Origin: Clostridia bacterium
GTDB taxonomy: Bacteria; Bacillota; Clostridia; Oscillospirales; CAG-272
NCBI GenBank assembly: GCA_017625275.1
Contig: JAGALI010000112.1
Coordinates: 1-6,126 of the forward strand
Reading direction: 5' to 3'
DNA length: 6,126 nt
The position numbers and the translations under genes are program-made. Every line of letters begins with the position of its first letter. The stretch's first letter is position 1. Shown here piece by piece: positions 1 through 4,980 of this stretch. The notes below the pieces were generated by a model. The model made no database searches. It worked only from the letters and a program-made list of their open reading frames with translations, and was not told where the DNA came from.

Positions 1-991
1 CAAGACAACGGAAGCCAATATATACAACACCGATGATAACAAATATATAATTTTTGAAAACAGAAAGGTCAAGCTCAGCACCACTAATTACAAAGAATAA
101 TATATAAATCGGTGCAGTCCAACGGTCCAAGCGGTCCATAAGCTCAGCAGAAAAATCACAAATATTGCAAAATACAGTTCCAAGCATCATACAGCTAAGA
201 AGTGGTGAGAATGCAATATGAATATTGCCGATTTGGAATTTTATCATCGAGATAGCAACAGTCAAGAAAACAAAAGCAACGCTGACAGCAAGACGCTTAG
301 AGCGTGAGTGATAAAATCTCTCGATAAATGTAAAGATTATACCAATAACAGCACCGACAACGATTGAAAATACAATTTCAATAACAGGCTCAAGAATGAT
401 AGCACCAACGCCGATAGAGCCATCAGTTGCAAGCAAGGATTTTGCGATTCCAAAGGAGATAGCAAAAAGCACAAGACCAACAGCATCATCAAGAGCAACA
501 ACAGGAAGAAGTGTGCTTGTAACAGGACCCTTAGCCTTGTATTGCTTAACAACCATAAGGGTTGCAGCAGGTGCAGTTGCAGAGGCGATAGCACCAAGGA
601 TAATAGCGGCCTCAATTGGGAACTTGTCTGGGATTATAAAATGCAATCCAATAAGCGCTGCATCAACAATAATAGTTGTAATTACAGCCTGTAAAATACC
701 GATAATTGTAGCCTGCTTGCCGATTTTCTTGAGCTCAGTAAGTCTGAACTCATTACCAATGGAAAAGGCAATAAAGCCAAGTGCAACATCAGCAATGATT
801 GAGTATTTTTCAACATTGGCAAGGCTAACAAAGCCAAGACCCTCAACCCCAAACGCACCGAGGCAGAAGGGACCGATAAGCACACCTGCAACAAGATACG
901 CAGTAACAGCAGGAAGCTTAAGTATCTTAGCAAGCCTTGAAAGCAAAAGACCAGCAAACAAAGCAATAGATAAACAGAATAAAATTTCCAT
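1..991 (-). CDS. Cation:proton antiporter, CPA2 / Na_H_Exchanger family (C-terminus cut by window edge)
   Basis: Integral membrane antiporter expected to exchange Na+ or K+ for H+ across the cytoplasmic membrane. The reading frame stays open from the ATG at 991 to the left edge, giving 330 residues. Family members are usually about 380-400 residues, so only the last helices are missing. Seen: an N-terminal helix followed by the family-like stretch KLPAVTAYLVAGVLIGP (residues 26-41), many hydrophobic helices, and the paired acidic motif ALDDAVGL with D168 and D169 in the core helix. In the family this Asp pair binds the ion and proton. The unwound-helix motif reads SATAPAAT (137-144), with A140 where relatives often have Asp. 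The start is supported by AAGG seven bases before the ATG and by a promoter about 40 bases upstream. It is divergent from the YitT gene. Ion specificity cannot be read from sequence; a KefB-like K+ transporter is the alternative. Confidence 0.9.
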   Translation of the reverse strand, partial: MEILFCLSIALFAGLLLSRLAKILKLPAVTAYLVAGVLIGPFCLGAFGVEGLGFVSLANVEKYSIIADVALGFIAFSIGNEFRLTELKKIGKQATIIGILQAVITTIIVDAALIGLHFIIPDKFPIEAAIILGAIASATAPAATLMVVKQYKAKGPVTSTLLPVVALDDAVGLVLFAISFGIAKSLLATDGSIGVGAIILEPVIEIVFSIVVGAVIGIIFTFIERFYHSRSKRLAVSVAFVFLTVAISMIKFQIGNIHIAFSPLLSCMMLGTVFCNICDFSAELMDRLDRWTAPIYILFFVISGAELDLSVFKNYIFVIIGVVYIGFRCL

Positions 992-1033
992 AATTAAACC
1001 TTCATATAATTAATCATTTTTAAAACCTTATAC

Positions 1034-1062
1034 ATTGTAATACCAATGTCGACTTTTGTCAA
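1034..1062 (-). promoter_or_regulatory. Sigma-A type promoter of the antiporter gene
   Basis: On the minus strand TTGACA (1057-1062), a perfect -35 box, is followed after 17 bases by TACAAT (1034-1039), a one-mismatch -10 box. Transcription would begin near 1027 and give a leader of about 36 bases before the ATG at 991. Spacing and box quality make this a convincing housekeeping promoter, suggesting substantial expression. Confidence 0.7.
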
Positions 1063-1153
1063 GACAAAAACAAGATTTTATTAAAATAATAAGAAGTCTA
1101 AAAAACCAGTTATTTTTATTAGTTAGCAAAAACGCAATAAATAGATTAATTTG

Positions 1154-1182
1154 TGGGTGAAAAAGGAAAAATAAATTATAAT
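1154..1182 (+). promoter_or_regulatory. Possible promoter of the YitT-family gene
   Basis: A perfect -10 box TATAAT lies at 1177-1182. No good -35 box is present at normal spacing: TGGGTG at 1154-1159 sits 17 bases away, and the better TTGTGG at 1151-1156 is 20 bases away. Transcription would start close to 1189, leaving a very short leader in front of AAGGAG (1192-1197). The -10 is clear, but the promoter as a whole is tentative in this AT-rich intergenic stretch. Confidence 0.35.
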
Positions 1183-1202
1183 TATCAAGAAAAGGAGAGT
1201 AT

Positions 1203-2057
1203 ATGAAAAACGTAAAGGAGAACTTTTTAAATACTGCATTTATTATGATAGGCTCATTTATTCTTGCCGTAGGAATAAATGTGTTTTTGATACCCAACAA
1301 AATTTCATCAGGTGGCGTGTCGTCAATAGGCACAATTCTTTTGTATCTGTTTGGTATTAGAGTGTCCATAACCAATATTATTATTAATATAATTTTGTTT
1401 GCCATAGGCTATAAATTTTTGGGCAGGGCATCGGTAATAAAAACTATAATAGGTATTCTTGCCCTGACAGTGTTTCTGGAGATAACCAGCTATTTTCCAG
1501 TATATAGCGATAGTACAATGCTATCAACAATAGTCGGCGGCGTGCTGATAGGCGTTGGAGTTGGATTAGTTGTGAGAAAAAACGCATCAACAGGAGGAAG
1601 CGATTTTTTAGCGCTTGTAATTAAGCACCTTGCCCCACACCTATCTCTTGCAAATATAATTTTTATGCTTGACAGTGTGGTTATTATAATCTCTGGCATA
1701 GCATTTAAAAGCCTAACCATTACAATATATTCTATTATTGCTATGTATATTTCCTCAAAGACAGCAGATGTGGTTATTACCTTTGGAAACGGAGCAAAAT
1801 CGGCTCAAATATTTTCGTCAAGGGCGAGGGAAATTGCAGATTATATAATGGAAAGGTTCCAAAGAGGAGTTACAGGAATACACTGCATAGGCATGTTCTC
1901 GCACGAGGAAAAGCTAATGCTTCTTTGCGCCCTCAGCCCCAAGGAGCTACCCTTACTTGTGGAGGCAGTCAAGCAAATAGACAGTAGCGCATTTATAATA
2001 ATAAATGATGCAAGAAGTGTCCTTGGAGAGGGCTTTAATGCTACGATTATAAATTAA
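1203..2057 (+). CDS. YitT family membrane protein (DUF161 membrane region plus C-terminal DUF2179)
   Basis: A complete 284-residue protein, the usual length for the YitT family, whose molecular function is not established. Seen: about six hydrophobic segments (roughly residues 9-30, 38-50, 55-74, 80-98, 108-124, 148-184). Family-like motifs are NKISSGGVSSIG (32-43) after the first helix and RKNASTGGSDFLA (125-137) after the glycine-rich VGGVLIGVGVGLVV segment. A soluble C-terminal domain of about 80 residues starts with REIADYIMERFQRGVTGI (209-226) and ends in DARSVLGEGF (269-278); this is the DUF2179 signature, probably cytoplasmic. AAGGAG five bases before the ATG fixes the start. No clear terminator follows, so some read-through into the zinc-ribbon gene is possible, but that gene has its own promoter. 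It is divergent from the antiporter, with 211 bases between them. Family assignment is firm; a role in transport is inference from the membrane topology. Confidence 0.92.
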   Translation: MKNVKENFLNTAFIMIGSFILAVGINVFLIPNKISSGGVSSIGTILLYLFGIRVSITNIIINIILFAIGYKFLGRASVIKTIIGILALTVFLEITSYFPVYSDSTMLSTIVGGVLIGVGVGLVVRKNASTGGSDFLALVIKHLAPHLSLANIIFMLDSVVIIISGIAFKSLTITIYSIIAMYISSKTADVVITFGNGAKSAQIFSSRAREIADYIMERFQRGVTGIHCIGMFSHEEKLMLLCALSPKELPLLVEAVKQIDSSAFIIINDARSVLGEGFNATIIN

Positions 2058-2098
2058 GAAAGCACTATAATTGCTGGCTAAATTTCAGGTCCCATTAA

Positions 2099-2108
2099 CT
2101 AGCGCTAG
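2099..2108. repeat. Perfect 10-base palindrome, possible regulator site
   Basis: CTAGCGCTAG is a gapless palindrome in the gap between the YitT-family gene and the zinc-ribbon gene, 28 bases upstream of the latter's -35 box. It has no loop, so it is a poor RNA hairpin and would more naturally be a dimer binding site. A palindrome this short can occur by chance. Confidence 0.25.
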
Positions 2109-2136
2109 ATGCAGATAGAAAAATTAGTCATAGTGG

Positions 2137-2166
2137 TTGATTTATTTATATAAAGAGTGATATAAT
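2137..2166 (+). promoter_or_regulatory. Extended -10 promoter of the zinc-ribbon gene
   Basis: TTGATT (-35, 2137-2142) and TATAAT (-10, 2161-2166) are 18 bases apart. TG at 2158-2159 forms an extended -10 (TGATATAAT). Transcription should begin around 2173. This puts the in-frame ATG at 2165 inside or upstream of the promoter, so it cannot be the start of translation for this transcript. Confidence 0.7.
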
Positions 2167-2203
2167 GATAGAGAAGAAGCCCTGCTTCAAATTAAAACGA
2201 AAG

Positions 2204-2208
2204 AAGGA
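2204..2208 (+). promoter_or_regulatory. Ribosome binding site that decides the zinc-ribbon start
   Basis: AAGGA lies seven bases before the ATG at 2216, an ideal spacing. The longer in-frame ATG at 2165 has no comparable site and overlaps the -10 box, so 2216 is the better start. Confidence 0.75.
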
Positions 2209-2215
2209 CGATATT

Positions 2216-2428
2216 ATGATTTATGCAGAAAACGCCATTATTCAGGTTAAAGACGATTGCCATTTCGACTGGGTAGGACAATGCCCAATATGTGGTCATG
2301 TTGAAGCCTCTTGGACAAGAAACGCTTATATTAGCTCTGGTGGATATAGAAGCAGCTGCTCACTAGGTCGCAAAACCTGCTCAAAGTGCAAAACTCAATA
2401 TCAGGTTAAGGTGTATAACCAAAACTAA
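2216..2428 (+). CDS. Small zinc-ribbon protein, 70 residues, function unknown
   Basis: I do not recognise a named family. The protein has two CxxC knuckles, CPIC at residues 23-26 and CSKC at 55-58, typical of a four-cysteine zinc ribbon, with extra cysteines at 15 and 48 and histidines at 16 and 28. An aromatic and polar stretch (SWTRNAYISSGGYRSSCSLGR, 32-52) lies between the knuckles. There is no signal peptide or membrane segment, so it is probably cytoplasmic. Zinc ribbons of this size can bind nucleic acid or proteins, but nothing here distinguishes the two. The start at 2216 is preferred over the in-frame ATG at 2165 because of AAGGA seven bases upstream and because the promoter's -10 overlaps 2165. 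It is flanked by its own promoter and terminator and so is probably monocistronic. Confidence 0.75.
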   Translation: MIYAENAIIQVKDDCHFDWVGQCPICGHVEASWTRNAYISSGGYRSSCSLGRKTCSKCKTQYQVKVYNQN

Positions 2429-2453
2429 GCCCTGCAGGGTACAATAAACAAAT

Positions 2454-2486
2454 AAAAAGGCAGGCAAAAGCCTGTTTTTTGTTTTT
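2454..2486 (+). terminator. Intrinsic terminator of the zinc-ribbon gene
   Basis: CAGGC (2461-2465), loop AAAA, GCCTG (2470-2474) form a five-pair GC-rich core, extended by two G-U and four A-U pairs out to 2455 and 2480. The T-run 2475-2480 continues as TTTTT at 2482-2486. It begins 26 bases after the stop codon and separates this gene from the glycoside-hydrolase gene. Confidence 0.75.
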
Positions 2487-2527
2487 GAAAATTAGCAGTA
2501 GACGTGTAAATTGAAGGCTATTAAAAA

Positions 2528-2550
2528 ATTTAATGCAAATAGCATTAAAT
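2528..2550. promoter_or_regulatory. Perfect inverted repeat upstream of the -35, likely regulator binding site
   Basis: ATTTAATGC (2528-2536) and GCATTAAAT (2542-2550) are exact reverse complements separated by AAATA. The 23-base dyad ends four bases before the -35 box (2555-2560) of the glycoside-hydrolase promoter. No T-run follows it, so it is not a terminator. Position and symmetry suit a dimeric regulator: activation from just upstream of -35, or repression by blocking polymerase. No regulator gene is present in the window, and the motif is not one I can assign to a named regulator. Confidence 0.55.
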
Positions 2551-2554
2551 CATG

Positions 2555-2583
2555 TTGTAATATTTTTTTGCGTATGATATAAT
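2555..2583 (+). promoter_or_regulatory. Extended -10 promoter of the glycoside-hydrolase gene
   Basis: TTGTAA (-35, 2555-2560) and TATAAT (-10, 2578-2583) are separated by 17 bases. TG at 2575-2576 gives an extended -10 (TGATATAAT), the same core as the zinc-ribbon promoter. Transcription would start near 2590, with a leader of about 36 bases. The in-frame TTG at 2584 lies before the predicted transcript start and is therefore rejected as a start codon. Confidence 0.72.
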
Positions 2584-2613
2584 TTGATAAAAGAATATGA
2601 CATCAAGCACAAA

Positions 2614-2619
2614 AAGGAG
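2614..2619 (+). promoter_or_regulatory. Ribosome binding site that decides the glycoside-hydrolase start
   Basis: AAGGAG lies six bases before the ATG at 2626, a near-ideal Shine-Dalgarno arrangement. The open frame reaches back to a TTG at 2584, but that codon has no such site and sits next to the -10 box. Confidence 0.8.
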
Positions 2620-2625
2620 AGTTAT

Positions 2626-4623
2626 ATGAAAAAAAGGAAAGAAAGCTTTTGGGGCTTGCATTTTGATTTCCACGCAACTCCAAATGATGGTGTACAGGGA
2701 AAAGACTTAAAGGAAGAGGATATAAGAAGAATATGCCATCTTTTAAAGCCTGATTTTATTCAAATTGACTGCAAGGGGCACCCAGGCTGGACATCATATC
2801 CATCAAAATTAGGCAATGCAATGCCAGAGTTTGCATTAGATCCCTTAAAGCTTTGGAGAAAGGTAACAAGAGAAGAAAATATAGCTCTTTATATGCACTA
2901 TTCAGGTGTGTATGATGTAAAATATTGTAGTGAGCACCCAGAGGAAAGAGTTGTTATGGCAGATGGCTATCGCCATTTTGGTTCAACTAAACTAAATGGC
3001 TCTTACGCAGACGACTTACTAATTCCTCAGCTAATGGAGCTTGCAGGAGATTATGAGGTTGATGGAGTGTGGGTTGATGGCGAGTGCTGGATGGCTCTTG
3101 CAGATTTTTCAGAAAAAACTCTTAAGGACTTTGAAAATGAAACAGGAATAAGCCTAAATGGCAAAGCTCCAGCTACTGAGAAGGACCCATATTTTCATGA
3201 ATATAGAGACTATCATCGCACACTTTTTAAAAAATATCTTAGCCATTATATAGATGCAGTTCACGAAAAATATCCAGACTTTGAAATATGCTCAAACTGG
3301 GCATTTAGCGACCATATGCCCGAGGAGGTGTCTGTAAATGTTGATTTCTTGTCGGGTGATTTAAATCCACTCAATTCCTTTAACTCTGCACGCTATGCAG
3401 CACGAGCTTTGGCACAGCAGGAGGGCTATGCATGGGATTTGATGTCTTGGAATTTTAGAAGCAATGTTGCAGGCAACGCGTCCTATGTGCCTAAGCATGT
3501 TAATCAATTAAAGCAAGAGGCATCGGCGGTTATTGCAGTAGGAGGTGCATTTCAAGATTATGTGCCTCAAAATAGAGACGGCTCACCAAGAATGTGGGAG
3601 CTTGAACCGTTAAAGGAGCTTTCAGATTTTGTCCTTGCTCGTAAGCCGTTTTGTCATAGAGCAAAGCAAATTCATCAAACTGCACTTTTACTCTCAACCT
3701 ATGACCGTTATCAAGAATCTACCCATTTGTATTCGAGAACAGGCTATGAAAAGGTAATGGGAATGTCAGCCCTTCTTTGCGATATAGGTGAATCCCTTGA
3801 AATCGTATGCGAGCATACATTAAAGAAAAGCATAAATGAGTATAAAATGCTCGTCGTGCCAGAGCTTTATAGTGGGCTTGAGAATGAAACTATAAAAGAC
3901 CTTTTAGCATATGCTAAAAATGGTGGAAATCTTGTGCTGATAGGAAAAAATACCTGTTCGATTTTTGCAAGAGCAGGCGCTCCCTTTGAATGCAAGGAGC
4001 ATGCCGAATTTTTAGAGGTGGCAATAAATGGTACAGAGGATGGACATAATAACAAGACCACAAACAAATACATTTCTTATTGCTTTACAACGGATAATGC
4101 AAGCTATGGTGCTATGTTTTCACCCTGTGAGATTATAGCAGACGGCAAAACAAACGCACTCTTTGCAGAAAATCCAACTATGGCATCAGCTAATTTGTCA
4201 GTTACAATTCCATATGGAAAAGGAACGATTTCTACTATAGGCTTCGACATAGGCTCTCAATACTTAAATGCAACGCAGTTTATGCACAGAGAGCTAATGA
4301 AGAAAATAACAAGCCTATATGAGCCAATTGTAAAAATCGACTCGGCACTTGGTAGACTTGAAATTGTAGCTACTAAAAAGGAAGGTAAAGCAATGATACA
4401 GCTTGTCAATGCTGGGGGCACACACGCCGATAGAGCAAGCACAACAGACGATTATATTCCACCCGTGCTTGATGTGAAGCTGTCAATTTTAGCACCCAAT
4501 GCTAAAAATCTAATCCTTCAGCCTGAGAATAAAGAGCTTCCAATAGAGCATGAACCAAACGGAAGAATCTCAACAATAATCCCACGCATAGACATTCATA
4601 GCATTATAGAAATTTGTGAATGA
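2626..4623 (+). CDS. Putative glycoside hydrolase, alpha-L-fucosidase-like TIM barrel with beta-galactosidase-trimerisation-like domain
   Basis: A 665-residue protein that probably hydrolyses a glycoside in the cytoplasm: it has no signal peptide and begins MKKRKESFWG. Residues about 7-345 look like a TIM barrel: FWGLHFDFHATP (8-19), DFIQIDCKGHPGW (43-55), ALYMHYSGV (87-95), VDGVWVDGECW (145-155), then YAWDLMSWNFR (268-278). In GH29-type enzymes an Asp in a similar xxWxD strand is the nucleophile, so D151 is the candidate here, with E153 nearby; this is inference. Residues about 350-560 resemble the GH42-type trimerisation fold (KMLVVPELYSGL, then LLAYAKNGGNLVLIG at 426-440). The last roughly 100 residues look like a beta domain. 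The best guess is an uncharacterised family such as Pfam's hypothetical glycosyl hydrolase 6, related to fucosidases. Substrate is unknown. No transporter or partner enzyme is adjacent; it has its own promoter, dyad and terminator. Confidence 0.85.
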   Translation: MKKRKESFWGLHFDFHATPNDGVQGKDLKEEDIRRICHLLKPDFIQIDCKGHPGWTSYPSKLGNAMPEFALDPLKLWRKVTREENIALYMHYSGVYDVKYCSEHPEERVVMADGYRHFGSTKLNGSYADDLLIPQLMELAGDYEVDGVWVDGECWMALADFSEKTLKDFENETGISLNGKAPATEKDPYFHEYRDYHRTLFKKYLSHYIDAVHEKYPDFEICSNWAFSDHMPEEVSVNVDFLSGDLNPLNSFNSARYAARALAQQEGYAWDLMSWNFRSNVAGNASYVPKHVNQLKQEASAVIAVGGAFQDYVPQNRDGSPRMWELEPLKELSDFVLARKPFCHRAKQIHQTALLLSTYDRYQESTHLYSRTGYEKVMGMSALLCDIGESLEIVCEHTLKKSINEYKMLVVPELYSGLENETIKDLLAYAKNGGNLVLIGKNTCSIFARAGAPFECKEHAEFLEVAINGTEDGHNNKTTNKYISYCFTTDNASYGAMFSPCEIIADGKTNALFAENPTMASANLSVTIPYGKGTISTIGFDIGSQYLNATQFMHRELMKKITSLYEPIVKIDSALGRLEIVATKKEGKAMIQLVNAGGTHADRASTTDDYIPPVLDVKLSILAPNAKNLILQPENKELPIEHEPNGRISTIIPRIDIHSIIEICE

Positions 4624-4632
4624 TATAAAAAT

Positions 4633-4669
4633 GAAAAGGACACTCCCCTGTGAGTGTCCTTTTCGTTTT
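4633..4669 (+). terminator. Strong intrinsic terminator of the glycoside-hydrolase gene
   Basis: A perfect 13-pair stem is formed by GAAAAGGACACTC (4633-4645) and GAGTGTCCTTTTC (4652-4664) around the loop CCCTGT. T-rich sequence lies in the distal arm and just after it (CGTTTTG). It starts 10 bases after the stop codon. The A-run in the left arm means it could also stop transcription arriving from the right on the minus strand. Confidence 0.88.
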
Positions 4670-4671
4670 GC

Positions 4672-4694
4672 TGGTGACCCGTAGGCGTGTCGAA
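4672..4694 (-). other. tRNA-3'-end-like fragment, possible attachment-site remnant
   Basis: Read on the minus strand, the piece begins with the T-loop-like TTCGACA (4688-4694), followed by CGCCTACGGGTCACCA (4672-4687). This fits a T-stem 3' strand (CGCCT), an acceptor 3' strand (ACGGGTC), an A discriminator and CCA in exactly the canonical spacing. From memory, the last 14 bases match the end of Clostridia-type tRNA-Glu genes. The sequence 5' of the T-loop does not pair with the T-stem strand, and no anticodon or D arm exists, so it is not a functional tRNA. Such bare 3' ends are what tRNA-targeting integrases leave at one end of an island. A chance or repeat-derived similarity remains possible. 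Confidence 0.4.
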
Positions 4695-4704
4695 TGATAC
4701 ACGC
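4685..4704. repeat. GC-rich hairpin overlapping the tRNA-like piece
   Basis: GCGTGT (4685-4690) and ACACGC (4699-4704) pair perfectly around an eight-base loop. A competing pairing uses GGCGTG (4684-4689) with CACGCC (4708-4713). No T-run follows on either strand, so a terminator role is unlikely; it may be part of a repeat element. Confidence 0.45.
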
Positions 4705-4737
4705 GTCCACGCCCTGAATTTTCTGTAAAAACGCCCG

Positions 4738-4762
4738 AAAGTGTCGCATTTTGGCACTTTTT
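4738..4762 (+). terminator. Weak terminator-like hairpin, possible second stop
   Basis: AAAGTGTC (4738-4745) pairs with GGCACTTT (4753-4760), with one G-U pair, around loop GCATTTT. The right arm runs into a T tract ending at 4762. It could act as a back-up to the strong terminator about 100 bases earlier, or be another arm of the same repeat element. Confidence 0.3.
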
Positions 4763-4897
4763 CCTTGCTTTTTGAGGCTCAGTTAGACTAATGTTGAAAG
4801 CCTAATTTCGAACCCACTTCCACGAGAGGTTGTGATTGTAGCAATATACTTAAAACCACCAATATAATAATATATTTTTGTGAATGGAAATTTTTCA

Positions 4898-4928
4898 AAG
4901 GTTGGTTAAAGCGATGAGTGCCAACCTT
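4898..4928 (-). terminator. Inverted repeat downstream of the AIPR gene, possible minus-strand terminator
   Basis: AAGGTTGG (4898-4905) and CCAACCTT (4921-4928) are perfect complements around a 15-base loop. It lies about 50 bases past the stop codon of the AIPR gene, where that gene's transcript should end. The sequence following it on the minus strand is only mildly T-rich (TGAAAAATTT), so termination would be weak. Confidence 0.3.
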
Positions 4929-4980
4929 AATTGAACTTTGCATAAAATAAATACACAAAGTGTCTCTTTAATAGGTTGTA

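Larger units (their letters stand above)
4670..4980. other. Gene-free stretch between convergent genes
   Basis: These 311 bases lie between the terminator of the glycoside-hydrolase gene and the stop codon of the AIPR gene. I find no plausible coding sequence. The left end is GC-rich compared with its surroundings (29 of the 50 bases from 4671 to 4720 are G or C) and contains a tRNA-3'-end-like piece and two hairpins. The right half is AT-rich, with one clear inverted repeat. The composition break and structures suggest a junction or a degraded repeat element rather than a regulatory region, since no gene starts here. Confidence 0.6.

Noticed and set aside
396..1013. Plus-strand open frame of 205 codons opposite the antiporter gene.
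   Set aside because: It is antisense to a gene with clear family motifs, has a low-complexity Ser/Ala/Ile-rich translation and no good ribosome site. It is a shadow of the real coding strand.
1028..1405. Minus-strand open frame of 125 codons across the divergent promoter region.
   Set aside because: It overlaps the start of the YitT-family gene and the promoters, and its translation resembles no family. Chance in AT-rich DNA.
2430..2439. Palindrome CCCTGCAGGG just after the stop codon of the zinc-ribbon gene.
   Set aside because: It has no loop and lies between a stop codon and a clear terminator; most simply a chance palindrome.
4801..4820. TTCGAACCC at about 4807-4815, which reads on the minus strand like a tRNA T-loop (GGGTTCGAA).
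   Set aside because: The flanking bases do not form a T-stem and no CCA end or acceptor arm follows in the right spacing, unlike the piece at 4672-4694.
4953..4963. Short hairpin ACAC-AAA-GTGT just after the AIPR stop codon, considered as its terminator.
   Set aside because: The stem is only four pairs and the sequence after it on the minus strand is not a clean T-run.
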